A stretch of DNA of 64,000 nt from Acephala macrosclerotiorum (Eukaryota > Ascomycota > Leotiomycetes > Helotiales > Mollisiaceae), in contig MU119320.1 in assembly GCA_014904845.1 (NCBI GenBank), positions 62,001-126,000 on the forward strand. Reading direction: 5' to 3'. The position numbers were made by a program, and so were the translations under genes. Shown in pieces: positions 47,413-57,751 of the stretch (position 1 is the stretch's first letter; each line of letters starts with the position of its first letter). The notes under the pieces are model-generated. The model had not been told where the DNA came from, did no database searches, and saw only the letters and a program-made list of their open reading frames with translations.

Positions 47413-47502
47413 TTAACCCGCGGTCGTGACTGGGTTGCCGTTGGAGTCCGTTTGAGGGTAGTACCAAGCGCAAACAGCGATGATCGATTTGTCGGGGCGA
47501 TA
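47413..47502 (-). pseudogene. detached copy of the last exon of the Ca2+/H+ antiporter gene
   Basis: On the minus strand, 47485-47413 encodes IIAVCAWYYPQTDSNGNP, then VTTAG and a stop. The last exon of the antiporter gene (59315-59246) encodes IIAICAYYYPQTDSNGNA, then VTAG and a stop. Most differences are at third codon positions. Similarity extends about 15 bases into the preceding intron (TCGCCCCGACAAAT against TCGCCCGAAAACAG), but the acceptor AG is lost here. No upstream antiporter exon is present. It is therefore a fragment, in the same orientation as the parent, 11.8 kb away. Confidence 0.8.
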
Positions 47503-47507
47503 AATGC

Positions 47508-47870
47508 GCTTGGTACTATTCCAAGCCAGCCTCCACGGCAGTGGCCCCCAGAGGGCCAGCGGAGCGTCACTCACTCTCTGCTTCTTAACACAAATCTTCA
47601 AGCTATTGATGTAAACAGATTTGAATTAAATCAATACAATACAATACAATACAATACAATACAATACAATACAATACAATACAATACAATACAATACAAT
47701 ACAATACAATACAATAAATCCGCGGCTATGACTGCGCTCAGTACTATTCTAAGCCAGTCTCCACGGCAGTAGCCCCCAAACGGTCAGCGGAGCGTCACTC
47801 ACTCCTTCCCTCTCAATACATATCTTCAAGCTATTAATGCAGACAGATTTAAATGAATCAATACAATACA
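47508..47870. repeat. direct duplication of about 130 bp
   Basis: Unit 1 (47508-47640) and unit 2 (47738-47870) share GTACTATTC(C/T)AAGCCAG(C/T)CT, CCACGGCAGT(G/A)GCCCCC, GGAGCGTCACTCACTC, TCTTCAAGCTATT(G/A)ATG and an AATCAATACAATAC end, at about 85% identity by eye. The microsatellite at 47632 lies between them. A short CCGCGG(T/C)(C/T)(G/A)TGACTG block precedes both. In unit 1 this is the end of the antiporter exon copy, so the duplicated unit originally included part of that exon. Confidence 0.8.
47632..47715. repeat. (AATAC)n microsatellite, about 17 units
   Basis: An uninterrupted pentanucleotide array on the plus strand. It begins at the natural AATAC of the first 130-bp duplication unit. 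The second unit has only two AATAC copies at the same place, so the array expanded after the duplication. Confidence 0.95.
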
Positions 47871-48206
47871 GCGACGGTGCTGAATCACTCCACCTTTCCC
47901 AAGAGCGGCTATATACCTACCTGATCGGGTTCAAGTACAAGCGTGGCTGCCGTTTTGGGTGAAGAGACGCGACTACTCTCACTCACTCTTCATAAAGCAG
48001 CAGCTCCTCCCAACAACCTTCCCCAAACTCCAACCTCCAACCTTCAACCTTCTCCCTCCACCAGCCAGCAAAGGCTCGCCAGGGCCATGAATGCACTCGT
48101 CGCCCACTAAGGTAACGTCAAACTGCATTGGTGGCATCAGTAAGTCAAACACGCCTTCCTCTCTAAATCGGCAGCGTCGATTCTAACGGTATCAGCCAGC
48201 AGCAGC

Positions 48207-50852
48207 ATGGCGGACTTGGGCGACAACTTCAACTCGTCGGATATCGAGTTCGAGCCGACCGTGGTCAAGGGCAAACGACAACGCGGTCGACAGAGTATCC
48301 AAGAGATCATCGAGCATGCAGACGAAGACCGCATCTCTTCCAAGAAGGCTATCAAGTCGTTGGAGTTTGGTCACGGAGCTCCAGGCACGATTGACAACTC
48401 CCAGCTCTGGGTGCAACGCTTCAACGTTTTCCGTCAAGTCACGCTCAAGAAATCCATCGACCTTCCGTTCACCGGCGACGACGTCCTCCGCTTCCTCGAT
48501 ACGGCTATCGGCAGGCTGAGGCCACACTCCAGAGACAAGCCCGTCCCGAGCAGTGAATACATCGTGGGCGGCTTCAAACACATCTCCTCGTACGGCACAT
48601 TCACCTACAAGGAAGCATCGGGGTACAAGCTCACGGTGAACGATGCGGCGAGACTTCAAACCTGGCTCGACGATGCAATCAAAGCCGGTCGGCTCACCAA
48701 AGGCAGGTGGAAGAAGAAGGTGTGGCTGAACTTTACAATCGTGTCACGCATGACCCGAGCATGGCTGAATCACCACTACCGATTCGGAGCACGCAACTGG
48801 GATCTGGTCATCGCGGGACTTCTTTCCATCGTGCTCATCACCGCCGTGGGGATGCGCGTTGGAGACGTCACTCGATCCTCGGGTTATGATGGTATCCAGT
48901 ACGTCAAGTACAAAGACATCAACTTGAGAGTGACCGGAGAAGCCAAGCTGGCCAACGTCAAAGCTCGCATCACCTTGTCGTACATGAAGGGGATGAAAGA
49001 TACCTTGAACATGGACGGCGTCTTCTACTTTCGTCCTATGGAAGAGAATACCAACGAGGACCACATGTGTGTCATCTCCGTGCTCCTCATACATGCTCTT
49101 CGGCACGGCTTGGTCCATGGTTCGACGCTGTCCGAAGTGCTCGAGAACGCAATCGCAGCTCCCGATTCGTGCGTAGTTTGGACATTCCCGGATCGACCAG
49201 TCCTCACAGCGGTCCTCGCAAACAAGACGAGACGCGTGGATCTGGAGCAACCGGCACGCCCAGACCAGGTGTTGAGGGTTATCAAGCACATGGGACTCAT
49301 CAGCAACATTCTCTCGCCCGTGCGCTTACACGCTCTGCGGTATGGCAACGCTCAAGACGTGGCCCATCTCCCTCGAGACCAGACGGCCGGATTTGTTGAT
49401 GGTACCGTCCGACAGACCATGTCCCACGCCCCGGTGACCCTGATGAATGGCACAACAGAGATGTACACGGGAGTCCACACTCGCGAAACCTACAACGACC
49501 GTGCTGCTGCCCAATATACGCATCCCTGGGGAGCAAAGTTCAGCGAGGAGTCTGCATTGGACGTTGTCAAAGCTCCTGTAAGCGAGGACGAGATAGCAGA
49601 GTGGCAGCGCCTCAATGAACCCGACGCAACCGATCATACCACCCAGAAGGCGAGAGCTCGTGCTCGAGAAGCGATTCGAGCTGAACGTCATCGACACTTC
49701 ATCGACACGGCTGCTCCGGAAAGGAAGAGCACTGCCAAGAAGGGAGCGCTGTCAGAGAAGTCAAGCAATATCAAGGCTGCCCCTGGCCCTTCAACTAAGA
49801 AGTCGAGCTCATCCCGAGAATCGGCAGCCCCGATTCATCCCCCCGTCGACCTTGCCACCGTGGAGGAGACAAGGCCATCACGAAGTCTGGAAGTCGCTAA
49901 TATTGATCCACGACTTCTTGAAGAGGATGACTTGGACAGCGTCCAGGTAGATGCTACGCAATTGGAGAAATTGCAGTCTCAAGTGCTGCTGTTTGGTACA
50001 GCCGCTGAGCAGGGAGAAGCAGACAATGATGACGATATCATAGGCCTTCAAGCACTGCTGCCGCCTGACGTGGATGATGCTCCTGATGGTCATCACCATC
50101 TACAGGCGGACACCGACTTCATCACCCAGTTCTCCAGGATCAACATTGTCAACTGTACACGTTTTGCCGACCAGTGGCCGAAATATGAGAACGGGGCTGC
50201 GTATGAGCAGAGCATTGGTCAGTACTCGGTCAGCGGAAACTCACGCGACTCGCCTACACCAATGAATTTTCAGTGTCAAGCAACAGCGCAATGCACTTAT
50301 GTGTCCATCCAAAAGAAAGCCGTTGTCGCCCACGAAGCTATATGTTCTCCGGAGTACGTTGCTCGAGAGCTCTACCGTAAGGAGCACGGAGAGAAATTTC
50401 GCTGTGCGCAGTGTGAGGATACTTTCCTTACCCAACATCTGCTCAACATGCATGTCAAGAATGTACACGACTTCTCGCCCATTCCGTGTCCGGAGGGTTG
50501 TGAACCAGCACATATCTATTCGTCCCAGGCAAATCTAAACGCCCACCTACGCAGAGAACACAGTGGAATATGGCCAGCCCGTTGCTTGTATCCCGGATGT
50601 ACCGATGAGACTCTGTTCAAGTCATCCTCTTATTCGAATCACTTGACCAAGGCACACGACTTGAAGACGAGGGCAGATCGGGCCCCCTTCTTTCCACCAA
50701 CCCCCAAGAGGACTTGGCAGCCGACGACCTGTGATGTTGATGGTTGCACCAACTCTCACGAATTCGCCGCTGAGAGCTCTTTGGTCAAGCACTTGGTCGG
50801 AAAACATGAGTTCGACAGGGCTGCTGCGAAGAAAGCATCAGAACGTGGTTAG
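48207..50852 (+). CDS. tyrosine-recombinase-like protein with C-terminal zinc fingers
   Basis: A single exon of 881 residues from MADLGDNFNSSD. An N-terminal helical region (about 65-190) resembles a core-binding domain. The next part matches the tyrosine recombinase catalytic core: GMRVGDV with Arg217, a beta-hairpin with Lys (SYMKGMKD, Lys261/264), LHALRYG with His375-x-x-Arg378, and MSHAPVTLMNGTTEMYTG with His407 and candidate nucleophile Tyr420. The last block is very like the GHSS...T..YT motif of the family. Residues 690-880 contain several C2H2-type fingers (CAQCEDTFLTQHLLNMHVKNVH; CLYPGC...HLTKAH; CDVDGC...HLVGKH), probably DNA-binding. Crypton transposases and Starship captains are fungal tyrosine recombinases; I cannot say which, if either, this joins. 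The stop codon may be premature: 48 more coding-like codons follow in frame. One palindrome lies 41 bp before the ATG. Confidence 0.75.
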   Translation: MADLGDNFNSSDIEFEPTVVKGKRQRGRQSIQEIIEHADEDRISSKKAIKSLEFGHGAPGTIDNSQLWVQRFNVFRQVTLKKSIDLPFTGDDVLRFLDTAIGRLRPHSRDKPVPSSEYIVGGFKHISSYGTFTYKEASGYKLTVNDAARLQTWLDDAIKAGRLTKGRWKKKVWLNFTIVSRMTRAWLNHHYRFGARNWDLVIAGLLSIVLITAVGMRVGDVTRSSGYDGIQYVKYKDINLRVTGEAKLANVKARITLSYMKGMKDTLNMDGVFYFRPMEENTNEDHMCVISVLLIHALRHGLVHGSTLSEVLENAIAAPDSCVVWTFPDRPVLTAVLANKTRRVDLEQPARPDQVLRVIKHMGLISNILSPVRLHALRYGNAQDVAHLPRDQTAGFVDGTVRQTMSHAPVTLMNGTTEMYTGVHTRETYNDRAAAQYTHPWGAKFSEESALDVVKAPVSEDEIAEWQRLNEPDATDHTTQKARARAREAIRAERHRHFIDTAAPERKSTAKKGALSEKSSNIKAAPGPSTKKSSSSRESAAPIHPPVDLATVEETRPSRSLEVANIDPRLLEEDDLDSVQVDATQLEKLQSQVLLFGTAAEQGEADNDDDIIGLQALLPPDVDDAPDGHHHLQADTDFITQFSRINIVNCTRFADQWPKYENGAAYEQSIGQYSVSGNSRDSPTPMNFQCQATAQCTYVSIQKKAVVAHEAICSPEYVARELYRKEHGEKFRCAQCEDTFLTQHLLNMHVKNVHDFSPIPCPEGCEPAHIYSSQANLNAHLRREHSGIWPARCLYPGCTDETLFKSSSYSNHLTKAHDLKTRADRAPFFPPTPKRTWQPTTCDVDGCTNSHEFAAESSLVKHLVGKHEFDRAAAKKASERG

Positions 50853-51592
50853 AGTTCGCAGATGTCCGTTGAAACATCGGAGAGGCATCTCACAAGAAAG
50901 TACCGCCCCAAGCCATGGGCCATTGGAAAAGTCGAGGAGGATACGAGCGCAGAAGACGATGAGGCTGCAGCGCCGACTCGAAAAAGACGCAGAGCATGAT
51001 TGTTACAAATCAACGCTGTCGATTTAATGGGCAACTAGAAGTGTGCTTCCTTCGGTTTTGAACGGCGTCCGTGTCGGCGACGAGATGCGGTCTGAATCGG
51101 GAGACCCGTTTTGCTCGAGAGGATGGCTAGAAGTATGGTTACCGGAAGATATTCTTTTGAAGGGTTATTGCTACTGGCGGACTTGTGGGATGATACAAGT
51201 GGATGGAGATGATTTGCCTCACCGTTACATCATTATTGCAAGAAGATTAATCCGCTCTTCAATTCTAGCATGAGATATCAATCTAAACTAAGAAAACGTT
51301 CAATTCTTTCCAAAGTACTTGATCATCGATGTACCACATTGACTTGTAGATCCCACAGTAATACCTTTTAGATCATTTTATTCTCGAGCGCAGCGAGATC
51401 GAGAATTTGAAGACTTGCTCTCATAAAATCAAGAAAAGAAGAAAGAAAAAGATAGAAAAACTCTGCATTGCATTATTATTCGCACTTAGCTATCTATGGT
51501 TTTCGGCAATCAATCAGTAGTACCGATTCTGGTCCCTTTTCCCATCGCAACCTAACCGCCGATCCATGCATACATGCCTTCCCTATGCACCA
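50853..51592. other. 3' region of the recombinase gene and intergenic
   Basis: 50853-50999 is an in-frame extension of the recombinase frame beyond its TAG. It encodes 48 codons ending in a basic TRKRRRA and then TGA. The rest, to 51592, is AT-rich convergent intergenic DNA with palindromes at 51095 and 51512. No gene is seen. Confidence 0.6.
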
Positions 51593-53074
51593 CTAGCTGC
51601 TCTCGGAGGATCTAGACGAACCAAAACCTGTCTTCTCCAACGTCTCAACCACTTCCGCAAGCATATCGCTCAATCCACGTTGCTTGTACTTGAATGCTGC
51701 TACCATATACCGAGCTGCCTCCATCCACGACAGCTTAGCCGCATCCGTGTCCAACGCATTCGCATACTTCTCCCACACATCCTGCAAGGTGCCAGTCATG
51801 GTCTGGTCGCCACAGCTGTCCAGCAGTCCCTTGTCAAATTTCTGTGCAGCTTGCAGCATGTTCTTTAAGGTCATCGTAATGGCGGGGAGCAGCAGCGCCT
51901 GGTCATCGGCGGTGATAATCGGTGCTGCGGATTCGCACGTGCCCACGATGCGCTGGACTGACCCGAGCACATCCGCAACCACATTCGTGCTCACATCCGA
52001 CAAGTTGTCAAAAGCTCTGAGGCGGTAGCATGCTTCAAAGAGGAAGGGGCGCAGCAGTCGGTACTCGAGCGTGACATCCTGAGTCATCAGCTGCCTCTTC
52101 AGGAATGCCAAATCGGCTGCGTCGATTTCCTTCAAGTCGGGCCATAGCGCACGGACCTCTTCAAGCATCAGTGCTGCATCTCCTCCCTCGGTAGTACTGT
52201 CTCCGTCCTCGAACTCCTCCTCATTGTCCACGAACTTCCTCATGGCCGTGTTTGAGGCGATAGGCATGAAAAGCAGATCTTGATCCGCTTGCTCCAGGAT
52301 GCTGCTGATCTCCTGAAGATGCCACATGTCACTCGACTCTGCGAAGCACTCGACGTGGGTGCAGATGCTGTTCTGCAAAGAGACCGCCGGTTCAAGCACA
52401 ACCTTGCTTGTATTTCTGGCTTTCTTGTACGCCATCTGCTTCTTGGACAAGACACGATCGGACGGCCGGAGAGCTTGCTTCGCAACAAGGGCGTTCCATG
52501 CTGGTCCTCGCTCCTTCAAAACCGTGCTGCCATCTCGGAACTTGGGAAGGTAGAAGCAGTTCTGCTGACCAATGTGGTGTGGAGTGCATAGGCCACGCTT
52601 GGGACGAAGCAGAACGAAGAGGTCGACCTTCGGCTGCTCTGTCTCTTGGACTTGTGTCACGACCATGAGTGGGAGGTCCTTGCATTTGACGATGCCGTCG
52701 TCGTTCACGTCGATGCCAGCAGGCTTCTGCTTGAACTGGAGGGGATGCTTCTTGCCATATTGACTTTCAAAGTCGCGAGTAGCGAAGCCAATCAATAAAT
52801 ATCGTTGAACTCCTGCTTCTGCATTGGGATCGGACTCTCTTGGGGTCAAGGCAAGTGATTCTCGCCATGGATCCTCCCCTTTCTTCTTCATAGTAGTAAC
52901 AGCCTTGTCCCAAGGGCCGGCGGGCTCGTATGCGTTAATGATGATTGCCTCATGCGCAACATCGATTTCGTCGCTGGGGATCTTCAGGGCCCAGCCAAAG
53001 ACATTGAATGCATATTCTTCGTTCTGCTTGGCTGGTGCCGATTGATTCTTCGCTGCTGCTCTCGTTGCTCGCAT
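51593..53074 (-). CDS. hypothetical protein, 493 aa
   Basis: A single exon starting MRATRAAAKNQSAPAK. The basic first 15 residues are followed by a globular-looking region (FNVFGWALKIPSDEIDVAHE; QRYLLIGFATRDFES), an acidic linker (NEEEFEDGDSTTEGGD) and a helical second half (about 320-480). I recognise no domain, signal peptide or TM segment. It is divergently transcribed from the SNF2-like gene at 53477 across a 402-bp shared promoter that contains a perfect palindrome (53131), so co-regulation is plausible. Another palindrome (52111) lies within the coding sequence. The ends of the frame are clear and no intron is needed. Confidence 0.75.
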   Translation of the reverse strand: MRATRAAAKNQSAPAKQNEEYAFNVFGWALKIPSDEIDVAHEAIIINAYEPAGPWDKAVTTMKKKGEDPWRESLALTPRESDPNAEAGVQRYLLIGFATRDFESQYGKKHPLQFKQKPAGIDVNDDGIVKCKDLPLMVVTQVQETEQPKVDLFVLLRPKRGLCTPHHIGQQNCFYLPKFRDGSTVLKERGPAWNALVAKQALRPSDRVLSKKQMAYKKARNTSKVVLEPAVSLQNSICTHVECFAESSDMWHLQEISSILEQADQDLLFMPIASNTAMRKFVDNEEEFEDGDSTTEGGDAALMLEEVRALWPDLKEIDAADLAFLKRQLMTQDVTLEYRLLRPFLFEACYRLRAFDNLSDVSTNVVADVLGSVQRIVGTCESAAPIITADDQALLLPAITMTLKNMLQAAQKFDKGLLDSCGDQTMTGTLQDVWEKYANALDTDAAKLSWMEAARYMVAAFKYKQRGLSDMLAEVVETLEKTGFGSSRSSESS

Positions 53075-53476
53075 GGTGAATGGTATGGATGGTCGAAGGT
53101 GAGAAAATCCCTAGGTCACATCAGCCATGAAATCGGAACCACCGATTTGAGTGCTCACTGTTGCTGTGATGGAGGTTTCTCTAGGTGCGCAGGTTCGTGA
53201 GATGCAGGAAGATCTGCGCACAGCAATGTAGGATGTCAGGCGCTTGCGAAGAGCAAGACTCAAGGGCGCAGAAGTGGTTGTTGTGTTGAAAAGACGAGGT
53301 GTAGAGAAAGAAAGAAGCCCAAGAAGGCAAGGCGATGTGAGGATATTCCTTAATCCGACCTTCACCTCCACCTTTAGCTCCACCTCGCTTATCACCTCTA
53401 GCCAAGTTCCTTCCTGACTCTCTGTTTTTCTCTTCCTTTTCTCCCACAACCTACAACCACCCTCCAATTATCAACC

Positions 53477-55956
53477 ATGCCTACCACTACTCGGAACCAA
53501 AAGAAGCTCAAGGTCGAGACCGCAGAGCGAAGTGCAGCTGAGGAGACGGTTGAGAAGCTCAATGCGCTTAGTCTCACGCTCTCTTCTGTGCCTGAAGCCC
53601 TCACCGAGCACCTGATCTCACCTTTAAAGCCTGGATATGGACTACTGGGAAACGAAGATGAGGAGGAAGAGTACTACGCTGCGTATATGAAGGGCCTTGA
53701 AGATGAAGTAAGTGTTTATGTGTTCTTGGGACGTCAAGAATACTGACGGTATCGTTTAGGAAAAAGCTCGAGAGCAGACCGGAGCTGGAGCTCAAGGAAT
53801 CGGTGGTGCCGATTCTAAAGACGCCGAAGAGGAAGATCAACAAGACGACGACGACGACGACGACGACTATAACGACGAGGAAGATGCTGAGCGGTCTTTT
53901 GAGGTCTACAAGCATCGAGAAAAGAAAAAGGCAGCGGAGTGGGAGGAGTCTTCTGATGAAGAGATTAACCTTGGTGATTACGAGAAATTGGAGTTCGGCA
54001 GAGACTTCATCGAGGTAAATGGAGAACACATCCATGCAACCAAGTTCTTTGGCAACAAGTACACGGAACGTATCGTAAGTCTGCCATGTACCTTCTCTTC
54101 TTGCACCTCAGGATATCGTGTGCTGACCTGTGCCTAGCGAGCTCTGTATGGAGTCAAAGCAATGGCGCATCCAGAGCACATGAATATCGTCCTTCACTAT
54201 CACCAGTTGAAGGGTGCTGCACAATTAGACTTCCTGTGTCGTTCCTCCTTCAGAGGCGGCATTCTGGCAGATCAAATGGGTGTCGGAAAGACATTGACTG
54301 CGGTCACGTTAATGTTTATGGTGAAGGATGAGCCGGGATTTTCCATGGTTGTAGCTCCAAAGTCGTTGTGTCTGCAATGGGTCTCTGACATTGAAGGTGC
54401 ATGGCAAGAGGTGAGTCTTCGCATTGTTTCAGAGATCGGTAATACCGATTAACGTTGTTTAGGGATATGGTATGAAAGCTTATCTGCTTGAGGGATCTTC
54501 TATCACTGCCCACGAACTCCTGGCACTTGGTGTTGATGTTATCGTATGTTCCTACGATCAAGTTGAGGCTTCCGAACGTGCTCAGAGAAACCTGATCGAT
54601 GGAATCGACGCATACAACAACGATCAGACCGGTAGTACTCTTAAGCCAAAGCGCCCCATTGCCGCTTTGCATTCTTCGTTCTGGCTGGAGTTGAAACTCC
54701 CTATCAAGCGTCTGATCCTCGATGAGGCTCAAGTTGTGAACAAGCGCAACGGCGTGCGTCACAAAGCCGTGAAGAGGCTCAATGCCAAAGCTGTAGTAGT
54801 ATTGTCAGGTACTCTAGCACACAACAAATGGCATAATTTTTCCGGCCTCATCGACTTCCTCGCCGGCCATCCTTTCACCACCCACAAGCTGTTCATGCGA
54901 GCCTTCGCGACCCAGGACTATGACGGCAAAATCAGCAGACCCGATTTGCCCCGAATGCGACTCTTGCAACGCTTCATCCAGGCCTTTACTGTCGCACGTC
55001 CCTCCAGCATTCTAAAGCAGACAAACTGTATCCGATACCGGTCCTCCTTCGAGATTGAAGGAGCTGTCTTGAATAAAGTCAATGAGCTCTATGCCAAGTA
55101 TGCACAATTGGCGGCCATGGATAGGCCGGAGCCTGGTTTCGAGGACTCCAGCAAGGATAGCAAAGTCGGTCTGTCGTATGCTGTCCAGGGACAGGTCGTG
55201 TCGCTTCATCCAATGCTGATGGATGGCACCAAGCATGCTATTGCTGATGACTTCGTCGACATGGATGAGGAGGACCCTGTAGCTGGATATGTGGCTGCTG
55301 ACGCCGAAACCAAGAGTGGGGAGGCAAGAGATGCGTGGCTGCAGAAGATCCGAGAGAGAAAGTTCTTGGTACACGAATCAAATCGGTTGCGCCATTTCCT
55401 ACGAGTCTACAAACAGCTCCGCACAACCAATCCAGAACAAAAGATATTGGTCTTCTCTCAATACCTCAAGTTCTTAGACATCATCCACGAGGCTATGTCC
55501 AAGGTATTCAACATCCAATGTCTTCGTATCGACGGCACGGTCGGCTATCACCAGCGGGTCAAAGCATTACAGGACTTCAAGGATTCGGATCCTAGTGTGC
55601 CGCTGCTCATGACTGCAGGATGTGGTGCTTATGGTCTCAATGTCACTCAGGCATCTATCGTAATTCAGTGCGAGGTTTGGTGGAATCTGAGCGTGGAGCT
55701 GCAGTCCATTGCCCGCGCACATCGCCAGAAGCAAGAGAGCGATGTCCTTGCTGTCCAGCTCTTTGCATCGAACAGCCCAATTGACAAGGAGTTATTAGGC
55801 GTCCAACGTAGCAAAGCTTGCATCACATCAGAACTCATGGAGGCTATTTTCCGGCTACCAGATGAGGAGCCAGACATCCGGGAGTTGTGTTTCCCTCTGG
55901 AGCTTTCTCCCATGACCTTCGAAGAGTATGATAACCTGAAAGCTCGGGCTGCTTGA
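53477..55956 (+). CDS. compact SNF2-like ATPase without RING
   Basis: Four exons: join(53477..53707, 53760..54074, 54138..54410, 54463..55956), 770 residues, all junctions in frame. The acidic N-terminus includes an Asp run (QQDDDDDDDDYNDEED). Helicase motifs: Walker A GGILADQMGVGKT, motif Ia-like MVVAPKSLCLQW, Walker B LILDEAQVVNK (DEAQ), motif III VVLSGTLAHNKWHNF, then the C lobe ILVFSQYLKFLD and, finally, VELQSIARAHRQKQESDV. All ATPase residues are present, but the protein is half the size of the neighbour at 40540 and has no RING or other visible domain. DEAQ-type SNF2 proteins move along duplex DNA; the role here is unknown. A palindrome lies in exon 2 and another in intron 3. Confidence 0.88.
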
Positions 55957-56468
55957 GGGGCAAGTTGGGATTGGCGATTTGTAGATCCAGCACGCTGATG
56001 GTGGTCTATTAGCCAGCCGAGGGAGAAATCGGTAGAGGCGATTTGTAGAGTCTTCAATTCAAGGGACATTATTTCATTCTGCCAGCGTGGCATCAGGGCT
56101 GTGCTACTACAAGCACCATTAGTCAGAATAGATACTTTTCAGTCAGACACATATTATTCTTCCGTTGACTTTACACTACTACTTATTCCAGAAATTTATT
56201 CTCGTGAGATCTTAATACATCCTTGAAATCTCACAGAATAGAACACCACTCATTTGCAGATGCTGTTTGTATGCCATGCCAGTTCTATTAGTCTGCTACG
56301 AAGCTTAATGCTCCAGGTACCATGCTAAATTCCATAGTAAAGACCATATTGCACGGGGAATGCTGTAAACACCATGTCGAAGTCTGCTGACTGATCACCA
56401 CCCATCCTCAATCATTGTCTGACATTCAAAAGGCTGCAAACTCCCTTTCACAAGGTTCTTCCTGGTCC
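55957..56468. other. convergent intergenic region
   Basis: About 500 AT-rich bases between convergent genes, with a palindrome at 56027 and a short repeated GGCGATTTGTAGA phrase (about 55974 and 56038). No gene is seen. Confidence 0.45.
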
Positions 56469-57427
56469 TTACTTGTCCTGCTCAACCTTCATGCCAGCCT
56501 TGACTTTGTCAGCAGACGCAGTCTCTTGTCTCATGCGCTCATTCTTGAGTCTGGCAGAGCAAATTGCACACTCGCAAGGTCCCGAATCGATTTCCTCATC
56601 GTTCTCCTCATCGTTCTCCTCATCGTTCTCCTCATCGTTCTCCTCATCGTTCTCCCCATCGTTCTCCGAATCGGTTGCGTCGATTTCTGCAAGCTCCGCC
56701 TTCGTGAGTTGGCGTAGCTTCTTCCGGCCCTTCGCAGTTTCTCCATCCTCAATGTAGTTGCCATGCTTGCACTCAGTCATTGCCGATAGCTTCTTGCCAA
56801 CCTTCTTGATTCCCTTCCAATCGTCCGAGAAGTCTAGTACACTCTGGTGCTTCAGTTCGCTGGCGTCTTTCTGGTGGTGAAGTTAGTGATGGATATTCTG
56901 AAGGATAAGAGTTTTGACTTACGCCTCTCTTGAAAATAGAACTGAATCGGAGCTGGCGATTGAGGGTGTGACGTTCAAAGCGGGGGTCGGCTCTTGCACG
57001 CTCTTCGACGGCTTTGTCCATCTTCTCCTCGGCTTCCTTGCTCATCGCTGGTCCCCTAACTACTGTAATGTTTCCATCCAGGTCTTGAACTTCGTAGTCA
57101 CCAGGATTAAGCTCCTCCTCGACTTCTTCAGCCTCATATGCAGCAGCATCTTCGTCTTCTTCTTCATCCTCATCATCTTCTTCAGCCTCATCTTCTTCTT
57201 CTTCTTCCGTAGAAGCATCGCCGCTTTCATCCAATTCGTCGAGCTCATCATCCAAAGCAACAGCGCCCTCAACGTCCTCTTCCTCCGAAGTTTCCTCTAC
57301 TGCGGGGGAGGGGGCCCACTCAGCCTCGCCGGCCTCTAGCTCTTCCTTCTTGTTCTTTTTCAGTCACGCATCGTCAGTAAATCGGAACACCTGATTCGGG
57401 GCTCGATAGAGTACTCACATCACCCAT
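56469..57427 (-). CDS. acidic hypothetical protein with END(E/G) repeats and a Cys motif
   Basis: Three exons: complement(join(56469..56870, 56923..57354, 57419..57427)), 280 residues. The first exon is only MGD; its intron ends in AAAAAG, an unusual acceptor, so the start is less certain. Residues 10-90 are almost entirely Glu/Asp. A middle part (about 85-190) looks folded: NPGDYEVQDLDGNITVV, DPRFERHTLNRQLRFSSIFK, VLDFSDDWKGIKKVGKKL. Near the end, a 12-bp in-frame repeat encodes END(E/G) about six times, followed by GPCECAICSARLKNER. There is no known domain. It shares a 324-bp divergent promoter with the next gene, and palindromes lie in an intron and in two exons. Confidence 0.7.
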
Positions 57428-57751
57428 TTTGATTGTTTTTGCTGCTGAGATCGACGGTCCGCACGCGAAGTACGAAAGTTGAAGGTTGTGAATGGCAAGT
57501 TGAAGGTGGATATTGAGAAAGGTTTAAGAAGTTCGGTTGTGGGCGCGTTGACCCGTGGAGGTGACGCGTCGGCTCGTGGAGGTGAATTGGAAGCCAAAAC
57601 AATTCACCGCAGCCTTACCCACGTATGATACCTCCCCCATTACACACGCCACGCTCAATTCACAAGAAATCTACTTTTTCCATTTCTAATCCCGATAACC
57701 TGTTCCGCCCTGCGCATCACCTCTAGAAAAGTTCTGGAAGAGCTCCCAAAC

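Noticed and set aside
47452..47772. Open frame through the (AATAC)n array
   Set aside because: The frame is kept open only by the pentanucleotide repeat (repeating Tyr/Asn/Thr/Ile/Gln).
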